In this document: positions 1 through 6,078 of the stretch, in pieces
Numbering within the stretch: the first letter of the stretch is position 1
Layout of the letters: every line of letters starts with the position of its first letter
Assembly (NCBI GenBank): GCA_001771055.1
Contig: MESS01000101.1
Location: 1,222-8,705 of the forward strand
Length of the DNA: 7,484 nucleotides
Direction: 5' to 3'
Source of the DNA: Caldithrix sp. RBG_13_44_9
GTDB lineage: Bacteria; Calditrichota; Calditrichia; RBG-13-44-9
The notes under the pieces: model-generated
Database searches by the model: none
The model's input: the letters and a program-made list of their open reading frames with translations, nothing else
What the model was told of the DNA's origin: nothing
Program-made: the position numbers and the translations under genes

Positions 1-1299
1 TACCGTCAGAACGACCTGCGCAACCGTTACTCAGGAAGTGGAAAAGTACAATGGTCCATTTCACCCTACCAGCAACTTATGGTATCCGGGAATTACATGT
101 ATCAGCACCGCAATAATTTTTTATACTGGCAGGATCTGCAGCATGCCTTACAACCGCCAGCCGATCAGCTGGGTGATGAAGTAACCTCCCGCCGCTATTA
201 TCTGACTTCCCAGTACAAATTACTGCTGGGCAGAGAACAGATGCTTACCTTCCGGGGAATCTGGTTCTGGAATCGCTTTGATGATACCATAGCAGCCGGA
301 GTTGGTAACCAGTCAACTGCCAAAAATCTCAATGGAGAAATCCAATATGATTCGCGGCTGGGGAAGTTAGCTTTGACCAGCGGAATTGAAGCCACCGGTA
401 ATTCAGCCGAATCTAATCTGTTCGGAACTCATTCCGGGTATACTGCGGCCGGTTACCTGCAGGCAGAGCTGCCGGTAACTGATAAATTGCGGGGCACCTT
501 AGGGGCCAGACTTGATTATTTTGACATCGACAGTCTGGAAAGCGAGCTGCAGCTAAATCCCAAAATCGGAATTGTTTATGCACTATCCCCTTCGAGTACT
601 TTCCGTACCTCTGCCGGCCGGGGATTCCGAGCTCCTTCCCTGGCAGAAATCTTCACTTCCACTGTAGCCAGCGGTTTCCAGGTGGTGCCCAATCCTGCCC
701 TTAAACCGGAGAAAAGTATTTCATTCGAAGCAGGTTTTAACCACCGCTATTCGAACCGGCTGAGTTTTGATGGAGCTTACTTTTACAACCGTCTGAATGA
801 TTTAATTGAGGGGGACTTTTTGGAGATCGGACAGGAAATTTACATTCAGTTCCAGAATATTACCCGGGCGCAGGTGCAGGGCTTTGAACTGGTCATAAAA
901 AGTGAGCTGCATCCTCAATATCTCGATTTCGGACTGGGTTATACTTATGCCGATCCTATTGATCTGGACACCAGGGAATTCCTGAAATTCCGGCCGCGGC
1001 ATATTTTTTATCTGACCGGCAGCACTGAAATCAGTCAATTGCAGTTCCAGCTGGACTACCGTTTTATCAAGAAGTATGACCGGATTGATGAAAAATTTTC
1101 CCTGCTCATCAATGATGCCGAAGCACGGGTCGATGCTCATATTATCGACGCCCGGATCGCCACCCAATTCCGACTCTCCGGATTTCCCCTGCGGTTATCC
1201 CTGCAAATCAACAATCTCCTGCGCTATTATTATGTGGACCTGGTGGGATCATTGGCTCCGCTGCGGAATTTCCTGATCACCGCCGAAACCGGATTTTAA
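1..1299 (+). CDS. TonB-dependent outer-membrane receptor, C-terminal barrel (5' end outside window)
   Basis: The frame is open from base 1, so the gene begins upstream and the ATG at 79 is internal. The 432 visible residues show alternating aromatic/polar beta-strands of an outer-membrane barrel. Family landmarks are RGFRAPSLAE (619-648), NPALKPEKS (691 onward) and the QNITRAQVQGFEL strand (around 853-891), all typical of TonB-dependent receptors of the siderophore/cobalamin type. The protein ends in Gly-Phe-stop; a terminal aromatic residue is the usual barrel-assembly signal. The N-terminal signal peptide, TonB box and plug lie outside the window, so the ligand cannot be named; BtuB-like or siderophore uptake is only a family-level suggestion. 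It would act in the outer membrane, powered by TonB-ExbBD. Its stop overlaps the stop of the convergent Rid gene by 4 bp, leaving no room for a separate terminator. The family call is firm, the substrate unknown. Confidence 0.93.
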   Translation, partial: YRQNDLRNRYSGSGKVQWSISPYQQLMVSGNYMYQHRNNFLYWQDLQHALQPPADQLGDEVTSRRYYLTSQYKLLLGREQMLTFRGIWFWNRFDDTIAAGVGNQSTAKNLNGEIQYDSRLGKLALTSGIEATGNSAESNLFGTHSGYTAAGYLQAELPVTDKLRGTLGARLDYFDIDSLESELQLNPKIGIVYALSPSSTFRTSAGRGFRAPSLAEIFTSTVASGFQVVPNPALKPEKSISFEAGFNHRYSNRLSFDGAYFYNRLNDLIEGDFLEIGQEIYIQFQNITRAQVQGFELVIKSELHPQYLDFGLGYTYADPIDLDTREFLKFRPRHIFYLTGSTEISQLQFQLDYRFIKKYDRIDEKFSLLINDAEARVDAHIIDARIATQFRLSGFPLRLSLQINNLLRYYYVDLVGSLAPLRNFLITAETGF

Positions 1300-1685
1300 T
1301 CACTCACTACTGCCAACGCTTCAATCTCCAGCAGCATTTCCGGCTCAATCAAATTGCTCACTTCCACCATGGTGGTTGCCGGTCGGATCTCTGCGAAAAA
1401 TTTACCGTGGGTCCGGCCGATGAGTTCCCAATCATTGATATTTTTCACAAAAATCCGGGTGACCACTACATCTTTCAGGCTCGCTTCTGCCAGCTGTAGA
1501 GCTTTCTCTATTTTCTGAATAATAAAAGCAGTCTGCTTTGCCGGGTCATTCTGGCCAACAATTTTTCCATCCTCCCCCACAGCGGTGGTACCGGCTATAA
1601 AAATTTGCGAACCGATTCTTACCGCCCGGCTGTACCCCACCAGCGGCTCCCACTTCGTACCGGAAGAAATATTTTGACGGATCAT
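1296..1685 (-). CDS. Rid family (YjgF/YER057c/UK114) protein, arginine-less subgroup
   Basis: This 129-residue protein has normal Rid length and layout: GYSRAVRIGSQIFIAGTTA near the N-terminus, a central helix with KIEKALQLAEASLKDVV, and the C-terminal signature RPATTMVEVSNL...LLEIEALAVV. Family members are small cytoplasmic trimers. Archetypal RidA hydrolyses reactive 2-aminoacrylate and related enamines/imines using Arg105 of the PARSxVEV motif. Here that motif reads PATTMVEV, so Thr104 replaces the arginine, although the distal Glu120 is kept. Rid subgroups without this arginine are not expected to be imine deaminases, and their roles are poorly known. The ATG at 1685 has AAGGAG 11 nt upstream (1697-1702 on the complement), slightly distant but the best signal present. 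The 129-bp gap to the upstream aldo/keto reductase gene could hold its own promoter. The family call is very likely; the biochemical role is open. Confidence 0.92.
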   Translation of the reverse strand: MIRQNISSGTKWEPLVGYSRAVRIGSQIFIAGTTAVGEDGKIVGQNDPAKQTAFIIQKIEKALQLAEASLKDVVVTRIFVKNINDWELIGRTHGKFFAEIRPATTMVEVSNLIEPEMLLEIEALAVVSD

Positions 1686-1814
1686 ACAGACTTCTTCTCC
1701 TTGTTACTTTATGTTAAATGAGAAATTTTTAAAAACTCATCAGCATTATCTTTGACTTGGCAAAATCATGAGGGTACTGGCGAAGGATCTAATAGAAGAA
1801 TAACAGAACAAATT

Positions 1815-2654
1815 TTAAGGTATCCGGGTGGGATTCCAGGAAACCCGGTAGTTTTGATCCAGCTGATTTAACGATTCCATATCTTCCGGGGAAATGGTAA
1901 AATCAAACACCGCTGCATTCTCTTCAATTCTTTCCGGGCGGGACGATTTGGGGATCACCACTACCTCATGCTGCAGGTTCCAGCGGATCAGGATTTGCGC
2001 CGGAGTCTTTTGATATTTGCGGGAAAGTTCCTGCAGTAAAGGATCTCTAAATTTCTTTCCCCGGGTGAGGGGACTGTAGGATTCTAACTGAATATGATGC
2101 AAACAACAAAAATCCAGCAGATCTTTTAGATAAAGAAAAGGTGTAAATTCTACCTGGTTCACCGCTGGTATCACCCTGGCATATCCTAACAACTCCTCCA
2201 GGTGGCGGATCAGATAATTGCTGACCCCAATGGCGCGGCATTTACCGGTCTCCCGCAGAGATTCCAGGGCTCGCCAGGACTCATGGCGCAAGCCTTCCAC
2301 CGGCCAGTGGATCAGATAAAGATCAATATACGCCAGACCCATTCGCTCCAGACTCTTATGGAAGGCCTTGATACTTTTATCATATCCATGATCGCTGTTC
2401 CAGAGCTTGGTAGTCACAAAAATATCCTGGCGCGGGATGGGACTTTCCCGGATAACTTTCCCCACATCATATTCATTATCATACATGCTGGCGGTGTCAA
2501 ATAGCCGATAGCCCAGCCGCAGGGCGTGTTGCATAACCTGCTGGACTTCCTTCCCGGCGGATGCAAGATAAACCCCTAATCCAAAATAGGGCATCTCTAC
2601 TCCGTTATTAAGTCTCACCCGGCTGTCAATGGTCATCTTCATATCTGATTCCAT
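1815..2654 (-). CDS. aldo/keto reductase (2,5-diketogluconate reductase/AKR5-like)
   Basis: The 279-residue protein is a single (beta/alpha)8 barrel of usual family length. The catalytic tetrad is complete: Asp53 (LFDTASMY), Tyr58, Lys83 (TTKLWN) and His116 (LIHWP). Other landmarks are GVSNY (143-147), NQVEF (166-170) and the cofactor loop IPKSSRPERIEEN (234-246), whose Lys-Ser and Arg242 positions fit NADPH binding. It should reduce aldehydes or ketones with NADPH in the cytoplasm; the physiological substrate cannot be read from sequence. Three in-frame ATGs lie within seven codons (2654, 2642, 2636). The first has no clear Shine-Dalgarno, whereas 2642 has GGA 7 nt upstream, so the true start may be 4 codons later. 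It lies between the CBS and Rid genes on the same strand, 114 and 129 bp away. A link to metabolite damage control with the Rid protein is conceivable but not shown. Confidence 0.93.
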   Translation of the reverse strand: MESDMKMTIDSRVRLNNGVEMPYFGLGVYLASAGKEVQQVMQHALRLGYRLFDTASMYDNEYDVGKVIRESPIPRQDIFVTTKLWNSDHGYDKSIKAFHKSLERMGLAYIDLYLIHWPVEGLRHESWRALESLRETGKCRAIGVSNYLIRHLEELLGYARVIPAVNQVEFTPFLYLKDLLDFCCLHHIQLESYSPLTRGKKFRDPLLQELSRKYQKTPAQILIRWNLQHEVVVIPKSSRPERIEENAAVFDFTISPEDMESLNQLDQNYRVSWNPTRIP

Positions 2655-2768
2655 CAGGCTGTGATTTTATCCGAAGCCACCCTCATTTGCTGTTTTCCTG
2701 GAATTAATTACTGATTTCCACCAATAGTAATCATTTTATATTTACTTCCCACTCCTGCGTTACATAAT

Positions 2769-3158
2769 TTATATCTGCCCCTGGAGCTGGCTTTTCACCA
2801 CATCACCAATGGAGATAATCCCTACCGGGATTTTTTCTTCCATCACTGGCAGATGACGGATACGCTTTTCAGTCATTATGGACATCACGCTTTTCAGGTC
2901 GTCACCGGCCTTGCAAGTTAACAACTTGGTGGTCATAATATCCGCTACTTGCAGTTCAAAAAATTCACTGGCATACTTGGACAGGGCGTGCAGGATATCC
3001 CGCTCGGTGATGATTCCTTTCAGTTTTTTATCCTCCAGTACCAGCAGTGCACCGACATTATAATAATTCAGCATGTCTATGGCCTTGGATAGTGGAGTAT
3101 CCTTGCTGGTAAAATGAATTTTATTGTCTTTATATCGCAGTAAATCTCGGACTAACAT
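2769..3158 (-). CDS. tandem CBS-domain protein
   Basis: The protein is essentially one CBS pair (Bateman module) with no attached enzyme or transporter domain. Counting from the upstream ATG at 3170, CBS1 covers about residues 8-60 and holds NVGALLVLEDKKLKGIITERDI. CBS2 covers about 75-126 with VADIMTTKLLTC, RHLPV and GIISIGDVV. The Thr/Ser-x-x-Asp positions at the end of each domain (T55/D58 and S120/D123) fit ribose-phosphate contacts of an adenine-nucleotide ligand. Such stand-alone pairs are cytoplasmic sensors that bind AMP, ATP or SAM and regulate a partner; the partner is not evident here. I chose the ATG at 3158 (129 residues) because GAGG sits 6 nt before it, while the ATG at 3170 (133 residues) has only AT-rich sequence upstream. 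It is divergent from the PAS-GGDEF-EAL gene and is the first gene of the minus-strand run. Confidence 0.9.
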   Translation of the reverse strand: MLVRDLLRYKDNKIHFTSKDTPLSKAIDMLNYYNVGALLVLEDKKLKGIITERDILHALSKYASEFFELQVADIMTTKLLTCKAGDDLKSVMSIMTEKRIRHLPVMEEKIPVGIISIGDVVKSQLQGQI

Positions 3159-3170
3159 AGGGGACCTCAT

Positions 3171-3252
3171 GAATTTAAATCAATCTGAATTTAATCATGA
3201 CAATATCTCACTAAAGAGTATCAAATAAAATTGACAGGTAAGAATTTAAATC
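3171..3252 (+). repeat. GAATTTAAATC direct repeats
   Basis: The 11-mer GAATTTAAATC occurs at 3171-3181 and 3242-3252, with a one-base-shorter copy GAATTTAATC at 3187-3196. The first copy adjoins the CBS-gene start and the last lies in the spacer of the TTGACA promoter candidate, so they could be regulator sites. The region is AT-rich and chance recurrence is quite possible. Confidence 0.35.
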
Positions 3253-3259
3253 GGATTAT
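3231..3259 (+). promoter_or_regulatory. sigma70-like promoter candidate for the PAS-GGDEF-EAL gene
   Basis: A perfect -35 hexamer TTGACA (3231-3236) is followed after 17 bp by GATTAT (3254-3259), which matches 4 of 6 bases of TATAAT. An alternative TATAAA at 3257-3262 would give a 20-bp spacer. Transcription would start near 3266 and leave a leader of about 265 nt before the ATG at 3531, containing the hairpin and small ORF listed separately. The consensus match is by eye only, and the organism's sigma factor preferences are unknown. Confidence 0.4.
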
Positions 3260-3432
3260 AAAGCGGTTCAATTGTGGAAAAAATAATTTTTATGATTGTG
3301 CCTGCAGATCAAAAAAGAAAAATCCCCCCAATAAATACCATGTTCCGCAAATATGAGTGAAATTAGCCTATAAAATCCATCAATATTCATCTCCGGCTTT
3401 ATTTAATCCATAAAGTCCTGTTATTTTTGCCG

Positions 3433-3534
3433 ATGATTGTATTAACCCTGGTTATCCAGGGAATAGATACCGTAATGATGACGAAAAAGACTACCACTGT
3501 TACTCTCACACAGACCACAGGACACCTGGCATGA
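3433..3534 (+). CDS. possible 33-codon hydrophobic leader ORF overlapping the next start
   Basis: An ORF starting at ATG 3433 (or TTG 3427) encodes a hydrophobic stretch (MIVLTLVIQGI) followed by a Thr-rich tail ending GHLA. Its TGA stop (3532-3534) overlaps the ATG of the PAS-GGDEF-EAL gene in the classical ATGA arrangement, which would allow translational coupling. The same frame is open back to 3367 and extends the hydrophobic run (LYLIHKVLLFLP), so it resembles a signal anchor or a remnant of a membrane segment. Against a real gene, no Shine-Dalgarno precedes ATG 3433, the length is tiny, and the downstream gene has its own AGGA. I do not recognise the peptide. It could be a leader peptide, a decayed gene end, or chance. 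Confidence 0.25.
   Translation: MIVLTLVIQGIDTVMMTKKTTTVTLTQTTGHLA
3446..3461 (+). promoter_or_regulatory. GC-rich hairpin/dyad in leader of the PAS-GGDEF-EAL gene
   Basis: CCCTGG (3446-3451) and CCAGGG (3456-3461) form a perfect 6-bp stem around a TTAT loop, in otherwise AT-rich sequence about 70 nt before the ATG at 3531. No T-tract follows on either strand, so it does not look like an intrinsic terminator. It could be an RNA hairpin inside the leader or leader ORF, or a 16-bp operator dyad. Confidence 0.4.
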
Positions 3535-5378
3535 AAGAAGAATCCTCCGGCTTGGGCCAAAAACTGAAAAATCTCAGTCATAACCTGCCACGACTTAAAG
3601 AACTGGCTTTACAGGATCCCTACGAGGTTTATTCAAACCTGCCAATGGAAGTCGCAATTTACGATCTGCAGGGAAATTATAATTTTGTTAATAATCGGTA
3701 TATCGTGGATGAAAAGATCTCCCGGTCTCTCATCGGAAAGAGTGATGAGGAATTTGCCAGACTGCTTGGGATCAGTACTGATTCTCTGCAGAAAAGAAAA
3801 CAGAATTTCCAGCGGACTTTGCAGGAAAACAAGGTGATCCAGTTTACTGAAAAGCTTTATTTTCCGGGTAAGAATCAGACTCTATACTACAAGAGAATTT
3901 TTCAGCCGCTTTATTCTTCCAGGAATAATCAGGAAATTGTAGCTGTCTGTCTCTATGGCAACAGCCTCACTTCCATTATTCAGGCCCAGAAAGAGCTGAA
4001 ATATCTGGTCTATCACGATAAACTTACCGGTTTTGCCAACCGCGATGCCTTCTTCGAGCGCCTGGATCAGATGATCGTTGAATCCGATCGTGACCAGGGC
4101 ATGAATGCTATTCTGTTATGTGACATTGATAATTTCAAGATAGTGAATGAAGCGGTGGGTCAGAAGGTAGCCGACTTTTGTTTAAAAGAAGTGGCTAACC
4201 GCATCTTGAGCTCCATCCGGAAATCCGACTTGATTTTTCGCATCGGTGGGGACGACTTTGCGGTGATCCTGCGCAATCTCAATCATGAATATGATGCCAG
4301 CCGGGTGGCCGAGAAAATTATCAAAGATGTCAGCAGTCCCTATTCCATAATGGAAAACACGATCAATTATCTTACCATGAGCATCGGTATCGTCCTGTTT
4401 CCCCGGGACGGCCAGGACCGGGATGTGCTGATTCAACGGGTTAGCTTCGCCCTGAAAAATGCTAAGAAAACTAATCGTAATGACTTTCAATTTTTTTCAG
4501 AAGATCTAACCGAAAAATCGGTAAAAAGACTGGAGATGGAAAAGAACCTGCGCTCTGTGGTGCAGGATAACGGTTACGATAAACAGTTCGAAATTTTATA
4601 CCAGCCGATTGTTGAGAAAAAATCAGACCGCCAGTATACCATCATCGGCTGTGAGGCTCTGCTGCGCTGGCATAATTCGGATCTGGGAACAGTCTCCCCT
4701 GATATTTTTATCCCCATTGCTGAGGAATCCGATTTGATCTGCCAGTTGGGAGACTGGGTTCTATATAAGGCTATTAAAGATTTTAAAGCCATGACAGAGC
4801 GGGTAAAAAAACCTCTCCATCTTTCTCTCAATCTATCAGCCAAGCAGATGAAATCACCCGATATTGTGCACAAAATTGAGAAAATCATTAAGAACACCCA
4901 GGTTCAGCCATCCGACCTGCATTTAGAATTGACTGAGACCAGTTTATTGGACGAGGGTTTGCAGGTGATCCGCAATCTGGAAGACATTGAGAAATTGGGT
5001 CTGAAAATCGCTATCGATGATTTCGGAGTGGGCTTTGCGTCATTGAAATACCTGCAGAAATTTCCGGTTTCCATCATTAAAATCGACCGTTCCTTCATTA
5101 AACATATCAATCTGAGCAATGAGCACAAAAAGTTAGTGGAATCCATCATCTTACTGGGTAAGAATTTAAATAAAGATATCATCGCTGAGGGAGTGGAAAG
5201 CCTGGAACATCTCTATGTGCTATATACCCAAAAATGCTATAAATATCAGGGATATCTATTCAGTAAACCGGTTACTCTTCAGGAATTAGAGAATCTGGTC
5301 TCGGGTGAATATCATTTTCAAACCCTTATGAGTTCAATGGCCAACTCATCCCGTTTTCAACCGGAACACCATCATTAA
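3531..5378 (+). CDS. PAS-GGDEF-EAL cyclic-di-GMP turnover protein
   Basis: The 615-residue protein has no membrane segment and should be cytoplasmic. Residues ~33-145 look like a PAS sensor (SNLPMEVAIYDLQGNYNFVNN), joined by a short linker to YHDKLTGFANR, where the GGDEF domain begins (~155-325). That domain keeps metal Asp198, guanine-binding Asn206 and Asp215, and an inhibitory-site RxxD (R230, D233) at canonical spacing. Its signature is GGDDF (239-243), with Asp replacing the fourth-position Glu. The EAL domain (~335-595) keeps every expected catalytic residue: Glu375 (EALLRW), Asn434, Glu466, Asp496-Asp497 (DDFGVG), Lys517, Glu553 and Gln573. Spacings from Asn434 onward match those of RocR. 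A working phosphodiesterase is therefore likely; cyclase activity is doubtful, and the domain may instead be a GTP or product sensor. The PAS ligand is unknown. ATG 3531 is chosen because AGGA lies 8 nt upstream; it overlaps the possible leader ORF by 4 bp. The C-terminus ends in three histidines. Confidence 0.95.
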   Translation: MKEESSGLGQKLKNLSHNLPRLKELALQDPYEVYSNLPMEVAIYDLQGNYNFVNNRYIVDEKISRSLIGKSDEEFARLLGISTDSLQKRKQNFQRTLQENKVIQFTEKLYFPGKNQTLYYKRIFQPLYSSRNNQEIVAVCLYGNSLTSIIQAQKELKYLVYHDKLTGFANRDAFFERLDQMIVESDRDQGMNAILLCDIDNFKIVNEAVGQKVADFCLKEVANRILSSIRKSDLIFRIGGDDFAVILRNLNHEYDASRVAEKIIKDVSSPYSIMENTINYLTMSIGIVLFPRDGQDRDVLIQRVSFALKNAKKTNRNDFQFFSEDLTEKSVKRLEMEKNLRSVVQDNGYDKQFEILYQPIVEKKSDRQYTIIGCEALLRWHNSDLGTVSPDIFIPIAEESDLICQLGDWVLYKAIKDFKAMTERVKKPLHLSLNLSAKQMKSPDIVHKIEKIIKNTQVQPSDLHLELTETSLLDEGLQVIRNLEDIEKLGLKIAIDDFGVGFASLKYLQKFPVSIIKIDRSFIKHINLSNEHKKLVESIILLGKNLNKDIIAEGVESLEHLYVLYTQKCYKYQGYLFSKPVTLQELENLVSGEYHFQTLMSSMANSSRFQPEHHH

Positions 5379-5422
5379 AACGACCACAGTCTTCTAAATT
5401 GGTTAAGAAAATAATTTTTCCT

Positions 5423-5851
5423 TTAATGTTTTCTGACTACCACCATCTGGACTTCCATCCGTTTGGCGGGAGCATCTACTGATTGGAAATAAGCGGTCCA
5501 GTAATTGCGGCTCTGGTATTGCGGGGAAGAAACATCACTCAGAATACTGAAATACTCCTGACCTTCCAGTTCAACGGTCTGCGAAAATTCCACCCATCCC
5601 TGTTGATTTGATATTAAGGTCACTGAATCCGTTTGGATCATACTGGTTTCCTGATTCCCGATATTGTGAAATGTTTTAAAGATAACTGGCACCGAGAGCG
5701 GCAATCCCAAATCATCTAAGGTCTGTACTGCCAGAGTACCCGTGACCTGAAAACTTTCCGGTGGAGCTGTAACCTGTTGTTCACACCCGACCAGAATCAG
5801 GAAAAGAATGAACAGCCAAAACAAATTTTTGAGAGTATTTATACTTACCAT
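5423..5851 (-). CDS. small putative lipoprotein of unknown function
   Basis: Starting at ATG 5851 the product has 142 residues; a GTG at 5860 would add three. I prefer the ATG because a weak GTGAG lies 4 nt before it, while the GTG has nothing. The N-terminus is a type II signal peptide: a lysine, a hydrophobic core (LFWLFILFLI) and the lipobox LVGC, with lipidation expected at Cys23. Glu-Gln follow the cysteine, so no Asp+2 retention signal is seen and outer-membrane sorting is plausible. The mature part is rich in predicted beta-strands (SFQVTGTLAVQTL, SVPVIFKTF, DSVTLISNQQGWVEF, RMEVQMVVV) and may be one small Ig-like or carboxypeptidase-regulatory-like sandwich. I recognise no catalytic motif or named family. 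It converges on the PAS-GGDEF-EAL gene with a 44-bp gap and appears to be a single-gene transcript. Confidence 0.8.
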   Translation of the reverse strand: MVSINTLKNLFWLFILFLILVGCEQQVTAPPESFQVTGTLAVQTLDDLGLPLSVPVIFKTFHNIGNQETSMIQTDSVTLISNQQGWVEFSQTVELEGQEYFSILSDVSSPQYQSRNYWTAYFQSVDAPAKRMEVQMVVVRKH

Positions 5852-5961
5852 ATAACTCACTTTTAAGCCGGAGGCAAATTAGGATGGTTTTGGAAAGTCG
5901 AATTGATCTAAATAACAAAAAGAGGAAGGGAAAATTGAAGATAGTTGGCAGTCTGCAGTTG

Positions 5962-6025
5962 GCCTAGCACTCAAATTTCTTTATTCGTCAGATAAAACCG
6001 AACTTATAGAATTTGAGTGCTAGGC
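5962..6025. repeat. 16-bp perfect inverted repeat with CIRCE-like half-sites
   Basis: GCCTAGCACTCAAATT (5962-5977) is the exact reverse complement of 6010-6025, separated by 32 bases. Two more pairs (CT 5979-5980 with AG 6008-6009) extend the stem past one unpaired T. Each arm contains TAGCACTC or GAGTGCTA, the core of the HrcA operator CIRCE (TTAGCACTC-N9-GAGTGCTAA), but the half-sites are 42 bp apart rather than 9. No T-tract follows on either strand, so an intrinsic terminator is unlikely. It sits between the ATPase 3' end and the lipoprotein start, both on the minus strand, so it lies downstream of one and about 110 bp upstream of the other. Confidence 0.85.
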
Positions 6026-6053
6026 TCTATGCGGTACGTTCGAAGAAGGCTAG

Positions 6054-6078
6054 AAAAAAATAATGGAGTAAAACTTCC
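6054..6078 (-). terminator. probable intrinsic terminator of the ATPase gene
   Basis: On the minus strand the last base of the TAG stop codon begins GGAAGTTTTACTCC. This can fold as a 5-bp stem (GGA.GT with ACTCC) with one bulged A and a TTT loop. It is followed by ATTA and seven Ts (complement of 6054-6060). The stem is short and overlaps the stop codon, so efficiency is uncertain, but position and T-run fit a Rho-independent terminator. Confidence 0.45.

Larger units (their letters stand above)
3159..3530. other. AT-rich divergent intergenic region
   Basis: About 370 bases separate the CBS-gene start from the PAS-GGDEF-EAL start, and both genes are transcribed outward. The region holds a sigma70-like promoter candidate for the plus strand, three GAATTTAAATC-type repeats, a GC-rich 6-bp hairpin at 3446-3461 and a possible leader ORF overlapping the downstream start. 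No RNA gene and no cyclic-di-GMP riboswitch core was recognised by eye. I saw no convincing minus-strand promoter for the CBS gene. Confidence 0.6.

Noticed and set aside
802..1276. Minus- and plus-frame ORFs inside the TonB receptor gene
   Set aside because: They lie within the clear barrel reading frame, which explains the conserved sequence; they look like chance frames.
4182..5182. Three minus-strand frames opposite the PAS-GGDEF-EAL gene
   Set aside because: They are antisense shadows of strongly conserved GGDEF and EAL motifs and have no recognisable protein content.
5364..5378. C-terminal His-His-His, suggestive of an artificial tag
   Set aside because: Only three histidines, in native flanking sequence with no vector-like bases; natural.
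5403..5426. AT-only inverted repeat (GAAAA-TAAT-TTTTC core) between the convergent PAS-GGDEF-EAL and lipoprotein genes
   Set aside because: The stem is almost entirely A-T with bulges and has no GC-rich part or clean T-tract; too weak to call a terminator.
5962..6025. Calling the inverted repeat a standard CIRCE element or attC site
   Set aside because: CIRCE requires a 9-bp spacer and here it is 42; attC core boxes need AAC/GTT and here they read AGC/GCT. Kept only as a hypothesis in the findings.
6038..6050. GTTCGAAG resembling a tRNA T-loop
   Set aside because: No matching acceptor, D or anticodon arms were found around it.
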